Assembly: GCA_903813345.2 (NCBI GenBank)
Contig: CAIIXF020000009.1
Coordinates: 29,674,740-29,734,739, forward strand
Length of the DNA: 60,000 bases
Direction: 5' to 3'
Origin: Owenia fusiformis
Lineage: Eukaryota; Annelida; Polychaeta; Sabellida; Oweniidae
In this document: piece by piece, positions 47,390-58,700 of the stretch
Layout of the letters: every line of letters begins with the position of its first letter
Position numbering within the stretch: position 1 is the first letter of the stretch
Made by a program: the position numbers and the translations under genes
The notes under the pieces: generated by a model
Databases searched by the model: none
Told to the model about the DNA's origin: nothing
What the model saw: only the letters and a program-made list of their open reading frames with translations

Positions 47390-48240
47390 AAATGTTGAGG
47401 CATGCGCAGACCTCTATTTAGTGATATTTTCATTTCAAATATGGCGGCCAATCCGATGTCTGACGACCCTTACAAAGAATCTAGGCAGTTTGCATTTTTA
47501 CCTCCTGTGAAAGAACAAGTGGAATTTAGTAGTTGTTTTGTGTTTTATTATCATTCTGCATCGTAATTCTATGTGATGTGGTGTTGAAATGTCAGCAGAA
47601 ATACATATCCATACGATAATCGAGTGAATCAGATAACAGATTTTTCGAAAACCCGTCTCGTGCTAAGAGTGTAAAAACTTGTATTAACATGCTCAAAAGT
47701 GCCAATGTGCACATCAATGTCAAGCTAAATCAATGTTGTGTCTAAAACAGGTACCCGATCTACTAAAAACAGCTTGTCATTCACGTATACACGCTTAGCA
47801 AACACGGCGAAATGACATGAATCTTGGAATTTCGCTCGAGAGCTAGTGAATGTTTGCTCCGGTCTTCGTCATAAGTGTTCATCAGACTTCACGCATGCGC
47901 AGGAGAAAAACCATCAACCAATAAGGTTTATAAATCAATTTTGCGCATGCGCCTTACAACGGTAAAGAAATTCGTATTTATAAACGAACCAGTTTGAGAT
48001 AACCCGATATCAGTCGGAGAAATCTGACGATCTACGAAACTCACTTCAAAAAATCAAATGCGGACTGACGGCGTATTCTACTATGTTTGGATCTAAGATT
48101 TTCAGTATAGATAAAGTCTTTTATGATCTTTCGAATGAGGTAAGTCTCTAGTTCGAAAGACAATCGTATCAACTTGAACAAAAGTTGAGTTTTGACGAAA
48201 AATTTTAACATGCGCAGAAGTCTCATTTTCGTTGTACCAT
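47390..48240. promoter_or_regulatory. CpG-rich promoter-like region with NRF-1-like and YY1-like motifs
   Basis: CG dinucleotides are clearly denser here than in the flanks. Palindromic GCATGCGC boxes resembling the NRF-1 site occur at 47400-47409, 47892-47903, 47942-47953 (TGCGCATGCGCC, a full match to the consensus) and 48209-48217. AAATATGGCGGCC at 47437-47449 resembles a YY1 site placed over a start codon, a known arrangement in housekeeping promoters. It may serve the plus-strand frame at 47441, a distant 5' exon of ADI1, or both. Inference from motifs only. Confidence 0.55.
47441..47566 (+). CDS. Possible first coding exon of an unidentified gene
   Basis: An ATG embedded in a YY1-like AAATATGGCGGCC opens a 41-codon frame beginning MAANPMSDDPYKESRQFAFL and closed by TAA at 47564-47566. 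The polar N-terminus and CpG-rich surroundings look like a housekeeping first exon. The true coding part may end earlier at a donor such as CCT|GTGAAA (47507) or CAA|GTGGAA (47519). I do not recognise the protein, and no downstream exons are evident in the window. Weak but worth testing with transcripts. Confidence 0.35.
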   Translation: MAANPMSDDPYKESRQFAFLPPVKEQVEFSSCFVFYYHSAS

Positions 48241-48260
48241 ATTGACTGATTTGTTTTAAT

Positions 48261-48380
48261 GTCACCACTATTATAGTCTCAACTTTTTTGTGGACATTGT
48301 TCTGGATTTGGGATTCAGTGGTTGGCGTCTTTAACAAGTGACAAGTGATGCCATTTTGCATGTCAAAGCCTTGTAACTCA
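48261..48380 (+). repeat. 'gtcaccac' dispersed repeat copy
   Basis: gtcaccactattatagtctc, aacttttttgtggacattg, caagtgacaagtgatgccat, tttgcatgtcaaagccttg. The minus-strand 133-codon frame over it (48041-48442) is a chance frame. Confidence 0.6.
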
Positions 48381-49338
48381 TGAATTGGGGTCGATTGTAA
48401 AACATGTTCCTGGTGTTCAATAGAAATATAAAGATGGCGCACATACTGATTTTTAAATCATTAATTATTAAATTTACATGTACCACTTACTCAGATACTA
48501 GAAATCAACCAACAATCGTATCTGTCTTGATAAAGCATATAGTTAAGATTAATTGCACAATATATGTATCATGAGGAAGTACTTTATGTGTGATTTATTT
48601 AAAACTGGGGCAGTATCAGACAATTTCAAGTAGGTTGTAAATATAGCGGACAGCTGATTTGCTGTTTAAAGACACTTAAAGAAATCCATATGGTTCAATG
48701 ATGAATCAATTTTCTAATGGGGAGGGGTTGACACATTTAGTTACTGAAATATCAGGTCCTGTATTGAAAATCAGGTAGGATCTTAGATTTTCAACATTTA
48801 CGTATGTCATTTTCCATGCATGTATTGATCTTTGCCTTAAAAAATATGAGAAGGGACCATCCTCATACCCAGTGACTCCCGATTTGATGTATTTGGCAAC
48901 ATAGGCTATCAGTGCCTTGTACCATTCACTTCAACAAATCAAATAGTCAATACAACTGATTTATTGGACTCAAGATTTGTTAACTATAGTATATTGGTTA
49001 TCTCAATTATGTTGTTATCTCAATATTTTTAATTCACATTATTTACCACAAGCTCTTGTACTTGTGTGTAAATTAGACTTGGTGATAGAGTAAATTGCAG
49101 GTTCTAATGAGTTATAATGTTGCCCCCATGTTTAATCCTCTCATATCTTTTAGTTTACTTGCTTTTAAATTTAAACATCAAAAACTTCTCAATGACTTGG
49201 AAAGATATTACAAATGAAATGAATTTTTTTTACATAAACTCACTTACTGTGGGAACCAATTAAAGGTATACTTATGATAAATAGCAATGCTACAAGGTTT
49301 GGTGATTTTTCATATAAACAATGACTACTAAATATGAC

Positions 49339-49814
49339 AATACAAAATATTGCATAGGGTATATCCCACAAATATTCATCTATTTAAATGGAAAATTGAA
49401 GGGACAAACTCATACAATTGTAAATTTTGCAGAAATGAAGAAGACTCATATGCTCATTTCTTCATCTCTTGTAAAAAGGTAAAACATATATGGAAAGAAA
49501 TAATGAACAAAATAAATGCAAAATTTGGATGCTCTATAAAATTAACAGAAATGGAAATTTTGCTTAAATATACAAATAAGAAAAAATATATTGAGAATTA
49601 TGTAAATAATATTGTATTAATAACAAAAAACTGTATTAGCAAGTATAAATATGGTCAATTACATCCAAATTTAGAATACTTATTAGAACAAGAGCTATAT
49701 ATAAGAAAAGTCATGTAAAATTATTGTGTACTATATGTATGTAAAAATATTGTATAACTGTACTTGATAAACTGAAATAAAAAAAACAATAAAAAAAAAA
49801 AAAAAAAAAAAAAA
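49339..49814 (+). mobile_element. 5'-truncated L1/Tx1-like LINE insertion with poly(A) tail
   Basis: A 476-base insert ends in an A-rich tail (about 49778-49814) and is flanked by an exact 18-base target-site duplication (atgactactaaatatgac at 49321-49338 and 49815-49832). This is the signature of target-primed reverse transcription. Only the 3' end of the element is present. The perfect duplication and intact frame suggest a fairly recent event. Confidence 0.93.
49353..49718 (+). pseudogene. C-terminal part of an L1-like ORF2 protein
   Basis: An open frame of about 121 codons without its own start. HRVYPTNIHLFKWKI followed by YNCKFCRNEEDSYAHFFISC is the block found after the reverse transcriptase domain in L1/Tx1-type LINEs: a 'hRilPTN..L.K.KI' segment followed by a C-x2-C...H...C putative zinc finger. 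It closes with TAA at 49716, just before the 3' UTR and poly(A). It encodes no reverse transcriptase and is not expected to be functional alone. Confidence 0.82.
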
Positions 49815-49832
49815 ATGACTACTAAATATGAC

Positions 49833-50996
49833 GTCAATAAATTGCATAGGTGGGAAATTTAATCATCGACGAATAAAACAGTTGACATTTTTGTTACCCG
49901 AGTAAAAAGATGACCATTAAAATGTCTCCCTTATAGTATCAAACCATCTGTGCTTTTAAAAGTAAAAATGAAGATACAATATAACAAAAGTTACAGATGA
50001 CAAAATAAATTATTTCTAACTTTGACCTTTTGATCCTTCTCCAAAAGTGGCTTTTCATTCATGACATGTGATAATATATCTTGATATAAAAATGCCCATT
50101 TTCGGTGATAAATCTTAATAAAATGCAGTAGTTTACAACATATTAGTCACACTAAAAACACTAACAGAAAGAAATGTTTGGAAGATTTATAGCACTAGTG
50201 TTAGATGATGCTCTATAAAGTCACTCCAGTGTTATTTATGTTGCAAAACTACCCTAAATTCAAATTATGAAATAATTCTATTTATGAAGTTAATATCTGA
50301 AGAAGTAAGACGTTTTCTTCAAAAATATGAATGAAAATAGTGTGTTCTATGGCCAATAAGATACATAGCCTGACCAAATGAAAAATGTGTGATAACTTAA
50401 TCTGGATTTACTACACCATAAACTACATGTAATTTAAATTAAAACAGGTTTCTAGAAGGCACATGATAAACTAAAAGAGTAGAAAAGAAACCAAATTTTC
50501 AAAACTGAAATAACAGAAATGCAACAACCAATATGGAGGGGCAGTTAAACAAGCATGAAATATTTTTAAAAATTGAGACAGAATATTTTTGGACGCACAT
50601 CGAACCCTTATCTTACCCCCACCCCATGGCAATAATTAAAAGTAAGGGAAAAGATAATGGAGAAGACTAGAGATCTAGTTAAAGAGATAAACATGATTTT
50701 GACATACACACTCTGGTGTTACCATGATAATTGTAAACCTTTCGACATGTATCAGTATTATTCTAGTTTGTTATAATGATCTGAATTAAGAGTGAAAGAT
50801 CATTTCAAAAACAATATAGTCTTGCTTGTCACTCCTCATATATGTTTGATGTATTTTGTCAGAGCTGTTACTTTCTTGGCAATAGATGTGACAATTTGGT
50901 AATATAATAATGGTTTATGATTGAGAGTTTCTAGTATAAGGTTATGACATGTCAATTATAGAATTTGTTCGGAGGTAAAGAATATTCAAGGAACAT
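49833..50996. other. No supported feature
   Basis: AT-rich noncoding sequence following the L1-like insertion. Confidence 0.55.
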
Positions 50997-51030
50997 ATAT
51001 AGGGTGGGCAAATAAAAGTTTTTCCATTCA
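50997..51030. mobile_element. Lone mariner-type terminal sequence
   Basis: tatatagggtgggcaaataa next to TA, similar to the tips at 41796 and 54439. No inverse partner found. Confidence 0.35.
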
Positions 51031-51299
51031 TTCTATTGCCTTTATTATTGCAGTTCAATCCACAAAAATTTAGGTTATGGCCGATTGATTATTTGTGAAA
51101 ATGTTAAAGATAAAAATATGCATGTATAATTTTTTTTGCTTGTCACGCGCGTTCATGATTTGTATACTGCGCGTGTCATGAATCATTTCCAAATTTTCTC
51201 TGCTTGAGACATCACTGCTGAAAATACAGTATCTTTCATTCCAATGCATAAGTACCCTTCAAATAGTCCCAACACAATTTCCTTCAACTATAACATAAT

Positions 51300-51778
51300 T
51301 ACCGTATTTGCCGTAATTGGCGCCCATGTTCCTATTAGCGCCCCCCCCCCAGACTTTTGGAGGCCCGAGGGTGAGACCCTGGTTGAAGAATCAACGATCA
51401 TTTTGGTCAAACGTAATAGTGGGCGATAATAGGGTCCCGACATGTAATTCCAAAACCAGGCTGAGAAAAAAATTCGAATTCGATTCAGCAGGTATAAGTC
51501 CGTTTTCCTATAGATTTATAGAGTAAAATACTGATGTAAGTACATATTTTATATTCCATTAGTGTAGCAAAAAGAGTGGGATAGGTATGAACCCCACGAT
51601 CCATGCAAACATGGCGAATTTCACGAACCAAAATTTTCTTCCAATTTTTTTCTAAACTGAAAGTGAAACTCCGGCATCTTTTCTCAGGCGGGACTCATAT
51701 GGGCGCTAATAAGGACAACTTTTTGAACTGTTTTGACTTACTTTAAGCGCCCGGGCGCCTACTACGGTAAATACGGTA
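51300..51778. mobile_element. TIR element with taccgtatttgccgta ends
   Basis: Left end taccgtatttgccgtaattg with gcgcc; right end gcgcctactacggtaaatac then ggta. 479 bases. The interior includes a C10 tract (51343-51352) and ggcgataatagggtc. No transposase. It shares its end type and an internal phrase (aaaccaggct) with the element at 53614. Confidence 0.75.
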
Positions 51779-53613
51779 TATAGTTATCTCTATCTAGAAG
51801 CAAGACATGTCTCCCTTGGATAATATAGCTTAACTGACCTCATCTTTTTTCAAAACTGGCACAATATGTCTCAAAACATCATTTAAGCGATGTATGACTG
51901 TCAAAAAATACAGCTCAGACTGACTGATTGTTCAGGTGAGTGGGGGACATGCTCAGGAACCTGATGTCTGGATTCCTGTGTTCGGAGGATTGTTGGTGGT
52001 ATGTATGTTGTCCAAAACTGGTTCATATCTGTATATAACTTGTCAGTTATGTATAATCTATTATTTGTTTGTAGGACACAATAATATATAATTGATACAG
52101 GGCCAAATTTAAATTGTTCAATTTTGGTTTGTTGACAACTTTATTTTGTCTGTTGGGCATTGCTTCTTGTTGGTTTCTTGTGCTGCTCCCTGTTTTCCTA
52201 TGTACAATTAGTATTACAGCTTTATTTTGCATAGCAGGGTGTCATAAGTGTTCACTTTTGTTAAAATGTAAATATTGCTCAGATTGGATTTATGTGGTCT
52301 TCCTTATTTACCATAGTTTACATTTCTAATAGTTTATACCTGCTTAGACATATTTAGTGCAAATAAGATAAATTAGTCAAATAGATTTAGAGTAACAGCT
52401 GAAGATGTTCACTTATCTTGGAGATAGGAACTCTTAGAAGTTATCCTAATTCTACAAGCATCTTTCCACAAGCCTTTTAAGACTCCCCAGAAAAATCTCA
52501 ATCTTTCTTCAATTGAAACATGATTTGTCTGCTCTACCTGTTTCTATAATGTTGTAACATTATCCTGAACCATTCAAATTCTGAAAAAGCATGCACTCAG
52601 TTCAAATTCAGCCATGCATCGCCTGTACTGTAGTCTTCTTTTAAATTTGAAATCAAGGTGATAAATGATTTGCGTTTTTTGCTTGAGGTGTATCAGCTTA
52701 GTTTGTAGATACTACAAACAATGACAATGACAAGATTGTTTTTGATTATTTTTACAAATGAATTCGATGACATTTGTACTGTATAATTTAAAAACATGTA
52801 CATGACAAATACATTTCCTACATGATGATGAAATCATTGTTTTATCAGTACATCATCGTCATTGAAGGCTCATTGACGACATGAAAAAAATATATAACTC
52901 TCTTTAAAGCCATTTATCTCAGTTACCGCATCCATAAAGCAAAGTGGAGGAAACACTTTACTGACTATGGTTTCTTTTATGACTGACTTCACAAGGATAT
53001 ATACAGCTAAAGATAAGTGTTATATACCCCGATTTCTATCTAAGGGCACTCACTGATGTAAATGGATCTGTCCAGAGTTTACTATATGGAGATCTCAACG
53101 AGGGTTGCAGTTTTCCGCTTTGATGTCTAGAGAGACTAACTGTTCAGCACTTGAATCAAAGTGAACAATGTTTGAAGCTTCTATATTTATAGGGCCATAT
53201 TGATTAGGGAGTATTTTGGTAGTGGGCATATATCTGTTGTAAATCACTTCTAAAGCATTATGGCTCCTCTTGGCATGTTTGGTTATTGAGAGATCCATGT
53301 TGTTAGATAAATACAATGTATTATACATGTTAAGGGTAATTTGATTTTTCTCGTAAAGTTTATTTCTAAAATGTTGCCTCTTTTGTTCAATGTTTGATAT
53401 TTATTAGCACAGTATTAAGAATGTGAAGACATAGATCCAAATTATGGAAAGTCTATTAAAAGTCAGGTTTAAATTGAGTTTAAGGAGCAAAAGGTAAATC
53501 ATTGTAATAAATGTCCAAAATCTGGGACTACCTTTTGCCCAAATTTTAAGACCAACATTATATTAAATAAATCATTTGCAATATATTTTGACCTTCATTT
53601 GCTATTGATGACA
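51779..53613. other. No supported feature
   Basis: Frames at 52047-52232, 52114-52329 and 53095-53328 lack recognisable content. Confidence 0.5.
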
Positions 53614-54131
53614 TACCGTATTATCGCCTATTAGCGCACAGTGCGCTTGTGAAATTGAGATGAAATACCATGGAATTGGAGAGAAATCAACCCAATAAAG
53701 TCCCAATAAGCGCACATAAAAGTTATCATTTTGATTGGGCGATAATATGTGAAAATCAGAATTCGGAGCCTGGTTTGAAATGAATATTATCTTACTTACT
53801 GTTTTTTCACGCCAAATCATGTCTTGTGTCGTTTATTTACCATAATATTATGTTTTTAAAGGACCAACTATTGGTAAAATAAAGAAATATTGCGATATTT
53901 ATCAGGTAAAAGTTTTGACTTTTATTTTATCGTCATAATAACTACTGCGCATCAAAGTTTGCGCAGACTGGAAGTTAGATTTTCCTACCCGGAAATGAAA
54001 TTTGGTGAGTTAAAAAATCGTTATTCTGTAAGTATTCCTACTCTTTTGCCCTGATCACAAATGTTTGTCATGTTTCCAAAGTCGCATGTGCGCTTATAGG
54101 GGAGTGTGCGCCAATAGGCGATAATACGGTA
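53614..54131. mobile_element. TIR element with taccgtattatcgcc ends
   Basis: Left taccgtattatcgcctatta then gcgcaca; right gtgcgccaataggcgataat then acggta. 518 bases, CG-richer than its surroundings. An inner gcccaatcaaaatg segment and aaaccaggct resemble the 51300 element. Non-autonomous. Confidence 0.78.
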
Positions 54132-54438
54132 CCTTGCCAATGTTACATTCAAAAGTCAAAATTTCGGATACAGTATTACCCTTAGTGTCCTTTGCTCTTA
54201 GACCTCTGTACAAATTTAATTATTTGACATAACGTAATTACTATAAATGAAATGAAATGTCATCGGGTACAAGAAAGGTCAGAATGTTTAATGTGTGTTT
54301 AGCCAATCCTCTGCCATATGTCAGGAGATATAAATTACAATATACTCATTAAAGTACTTCACTCAAGAACTTATACTTTAAAATAACATAATATTATTCT
54401 CAACAGAAAAGGGATGGCCCATTTGTGATTTGAATATA

Positions 54439-54747
54439 TCGGGTGTCCCAAAAAAAACGTCCCGCTTTTTGAGCTCTTATAACTCTGCAAGATATTAACC
54501 AATTCATTTGAAATTTATCAGGGAGTAAGAGAACGATATTATCTATAAGCTATAAAAATATTAAATTAATCGGATGTACATTATGTGAGTATCGCCAAAT
54601 ACAAGATAGCATAGCAAGAAATGTAATATCAGAGGATAACTCAATTATTTCACCTTATAATGTAGATTGATGAGCATCGCCAAATACAAAAGTTAAACAG
54701 CATAAGATAAAAAGTTGGTACAGCAAAAGATCGACAACCCACTTATC
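54439..54747 (+). repeat. Left long inverted repeat of the mariner element
   Basis: Near-perfect inverted match to 55433-55742, starting at tcgggtgtccc and ending beside the transposase stop codon. Scattered differences and a few short gaps show some divergence since insertion. Confidence 0.88.
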
Positions 54748-55390
54748 TTATAACTTGTGCTCAATGTGGCCTCCATCTTCCTTCACAACTAAACGAAGTC
54801 GTTTCTTCCATACATAGATACTGCTCTTGATTTCATTCTGTGATATCTCCTGCCATGACGCACTTATTCTCTCTTTTAATGTTTGTTCTGTAAAATTATC
54901 CCTCATACCACTGTTAACTTTTTGATTTAGAGGATCCCAAACAGAGTAATCCATTGTATTACAGTCTGGACTTTGTGGAGGCCATTCAACCTTTTTGATA
55001 AATGCTGTGGTGGATATCTCCAGATACGCATGAGTTACCCCACTTTTGTGGGAAGGGGCCCCATCTTGAAACACATAGTCATTTCTAGGGTAAATCCTCC
55101 TACAATCAGGTAGCAGATTTTCATCTAATAACTTAATATAGCTTTCGCTGTTGACTTTGGCTTTGTCAGTATTAATGAAATAAATGTCCGTCTTCCCCTT
55201 CCAGGATACTCCTGCAGAAACCATTATCTTTTTGGATAACGTGAAGTTTCATGGTAAAGACGTGATGGTTGAATTTGACGTTTACGCTTTCCATACACCC
55301 GATCATTTTGACGATTTTTGGGCACTTCAAGAGAAAAGTCCTTCTCATCAGTGAAAATGATCTTCTTGACATCTGCGGATGAATAACGAT
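54748..55390 (-). pseudogene. Mariner-like transposase, C-terminal two thirds, frameshifted
   Basis: The upstream frame gives KKIIFTDEKDFSLEVPKNR with the first catalytic Asp. A one-base loss near 55233 shifts the frame, and the open part from 55224 to 54748 continues as MVSAGVSWKGK. VFQDGAPSHKS carries the second Asp and QSPDCNTMDYSVWD the third. The stop lies exactly at the inner edge of the left inverted repeat. The helix-turn-helix N-terminus (about 100 residues in full-length mariner transposases) is missing. Confidence 0.88.
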
Positions 55391-55432
55391 CATATTAATT
55401 GCGACATCTTGTTTTTCTTTTTCCTTTAACAT

Positions 55433-55742
55433 ATAAGTGAGTTGTCGATCTTTTGCTGTACCAACTTTTTATCTTATGCTGTTAAACTTATGTATTTGGC
55501 GATGCTCATCAATCTACATTATAAGGTGAATTAAGTGAGTTGTCCTCCGATATTACATTTCTTGCTATGCTATCTTGTATTTGGTAATACTCACATAATG
55601 TACATCCGATTAATTTAATATTTTGATAACTTATAGATAATATCCTTATCTTACTCCCTGATAAATTTCAAATGAATTGGTTAATATCTTGCAGAGTTAT
55701 AAGAGCTCAAAAAGCGGGACGTTTTTTTTGGGACACCCGATA
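55433..55742 (-). repeat. Right long inverted repeat of the mariner element
   Basis: Partner of 54439-54747. It ends gggacacccga followed by tata. The transposase remnant begins immediately inside it. Confidence 0.88.
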
Positions 55743-58700
55743 TATAAGAGTTTCCTGTGTAAATCATTATATTTTATACCATGTAGATTAAATGGAAAGA
55801 TCCAAATGTATATGAGCAATAATTGAAAAATCAAGTATTCAGTCAACTAATAAAACCATTTTGGCTTTTTCCACCTCAGCTTTTATGGATGCGAAAAAAA
55901 CAAAACCGAGTCTATAACCAGACTAATAGAAATATTAAATATTTCATGTTCATCTGATGCAGACAAACTGAATCTATTAGTGAACTTTTTGTTATTATCT
56001 TTTTATGAATTATATTCGGTAAGATGTTGCATGTTAAAGTGACATTCATAATATCATTGTCCCCTAAATGATATACCTCATGTTAAGTTCACAAGAAGTA
56101 TGTGTGAAGCTATACTATGTCACTTACTCTAATAAATTACCCCGTGGACTGTTAGTTCAAAATTCAAAACTTGAACCTGTCATCCGCAAAATCGTAAACA
56201 ATTCTATTAATCATAATTGTAAATTTATTAATGAGTGTGGGCATTAATCTAGTGTTGTCAAACAAAAATACCTGAGAGATATTTATGATAGGGGTGGCAA
56301 AACATCAAAGAATTTTTCAGGTCCATTTCATGTCCATTTTTCTATACCACACCCTGAGTTAAGCTGAGTGTAGCTTTGATCTCGACATGTTTATAATTGT
56401 TTAATATGTTTTAATGATTAAGTGTATAATAATATAGAATTTTATTCGGAATTTATGGATCCTTTAGTTTCATTGTGGTTATAATAATTACCTTTTTGGT
56501 ATTAAACCATTTCATATCTGATTGTAAGTACCAAGACTGGTACACGTTGATACAAGAATTCAACTGTTTTTACTATTATTAGTATTAGCATCCATAACTA
56601 TTCTTGATAGCTGTGTATTGGTTTTCATTTTAGAGTCACGTTCTTCAACATCAAATTCCATATAAATGTGATTGAAATGTCCCATGGAGTTGTTTTCATT
56701 TTTGATAATGGTGTGTAGGCCTAGTAGCACTATAGGGGGTGCATTAGATATTCATCTTTGTTAGTTCGATCATGTTAGAAATGTCAATGTTTTTATTCAT
56801 TACCAGTTATACGCTTAAATGATCCTCGCCTAGTTTGGCTCTTTTGCTCTTCTGGTTCTTGTTCTCACATAATTTATATTCTTTGTAGGTCTTTACTTAA
56901 AAGTAAAAAATATTACCTTCATTAGTATCAGAATCTGTTAAAAGATGTCATTCATTCAATATTGACTGTAAACCTTTAAATTTATAAATAGCTATTCTGT
57001 AATACTTCCATGTTATTCCCCTTTATGATTTTAAAGGCATGATGATATGAAAATTCTGAATTTTTTAATTCACTAAACTGTATTTGATGATTGCTAATCA
57101 TGGTTTCCATAAATACTGTAACTATATTATTTTGAATCATGAAGATATTTCAAGAGCCACATAATTTATGGATGTGTAATATACATTTTATGAAAATTAT
57201 GCCTAGTAACATTGATGGATGTTTAATACACATATTGTGAAAATTTCGTAAAGATTGAATAATTTGTAACAAATTGAAGTCACGTTTCTCACTACTTATC
57301 CTCTATCTTCGGTAATTATCTCATTTTTGTTTTGTATTCTGTAAAAGCAAACGAGTTAATGAATTATTTCTTGTACATGCTTAACGTCATAACATCAATG
57401 ACTCATTTTTACTAATGATAATAAACTGATGATCAGTGTAAGATACTGAAAACAAACTGTAATGCATAATGGAATATTAGCAATTTAACTTTAATAGTTA
57501 GCACCTGTGACTTCTCGGGACTTGCAGGTTGATAATAGGTACCAAGATACCAGAGATTGGAAATCAATATATAACTTCGATGTTGACCAGATAATACAAT
57601 ATATCATGAATTAAAGTAGAACTCCCTAACTTTTTCATCCAAATTTTTTTTGTCATACGCCTTTTGCATCAACGTTTCCTTAATTTTAAACATTGCTTAT
57701 TATCATTATAAAATCTGATATCTTGACTATTGATGCAACTCATTTCAAACATTAATCGCTGGTGAACTATTGTGCTCTTGGTAGTTGATATGTTGTAAGG
57801 TGTAGAAACATATTATGATATGACTCAAGTTTTGCTGACATGACCCGCTCCCCATGTCAGTATCCTATAGCAATAAAATAAAGATAAAACTGAAATACCA
57901 CCCTAAATGAAAAATATAGCCAGGGCCATAAAAATGTTAATTAATGCTCCTTCAAATTGTCAGTATTATTGCTGTTGTGTTGTGATTTAAGAGGCAAGTA
58001 CTGAAATTAACCTTCCCTACGATAGTTAATCAAAAAATAAATGTCAAAATTATTGCAGTTTTTAATAATGAAATGTTCTTGTAATATATCATTTTGAAGA
58101 TCTGAAGTTTTCATTTTAGCTCAGACCATTTAGCAAAAATGTTTCAAGATTTTACAAATGTTTTTACAATGGGAGGGTTGACGTTATGTCTGGAGTTTTG
58201 GAGCAAGATCAAAAACAAAGTTAGAAAATGAAACATTAAAGAGAACCGCCAGGAAGCAAACCCCCAATATCCAAAATGATTGAACCGTAGGATGAATCAT
58301 TGATTTATGTAAAGTTATATTTTGTCATCGTCATTTGGTTGCTTTGATGAAATATCCTGTCATAATCAATATACATCACTATTAGTTCTGGTTCTTACAG
58401 ATCAAAGGTATACCATCGGAAAGCACAAAGGTTACATCTTAGAACATATAAAACATAACTGATAGACTATAACTACGTGTAGTTTAGTTTGAATTCCAAA
58501 CCCGGCAAGTCAACTACAAAAGAACGGAGTATCATATTTTCCCAGAAATGTTAAATGTAGTGCCTTCAATATTCCTCCATACTTCAGCGCAGTTGGTACA
58601 GGATATCGCCTGCAATATAAATGATGTATACAAGCTAAAAAGCTAGTTTATCTAAAGAGTAATAAAGCATACATAGTATGGTTAACTCATTCATTTGCCT

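Larger units (their letters stand above)
54439..55742 (-). mobile_element. Mariner-superfamily transposon, DD37D type, internally deleted
   Basis: About 1.3 kb, bounded by the same terminal sequence in inverted orientation (tcgggtgtcccaaaaaa) beside TA dinucleotides, as expected for Tc1/mariner elements. Unusually long inverted repeats of roughly 305 bases (54439-54747 and 55433-55742) enclose only about 685 bases of transposase sequence on the minus strand. The N-terminal DNA-binding part is absent and the frame is broken, so it is non-autonomous. Spacing of the second and third catalytic Asp (37 residues) suggests the maT-like group. Confidence 0.88.

Noticed and set aside
48041-48442. 133-codon minus frame
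   Set aside because: It overlaps a dispersed repeat copy and part of the CpG-rich region, with no recognisable domain and no support for splicing.
56280-56360. Possible tiny TIR element (aggggtggca / taccacaccct)
   Set aside because: Inverse match is short and imperfect, with no target duplication.
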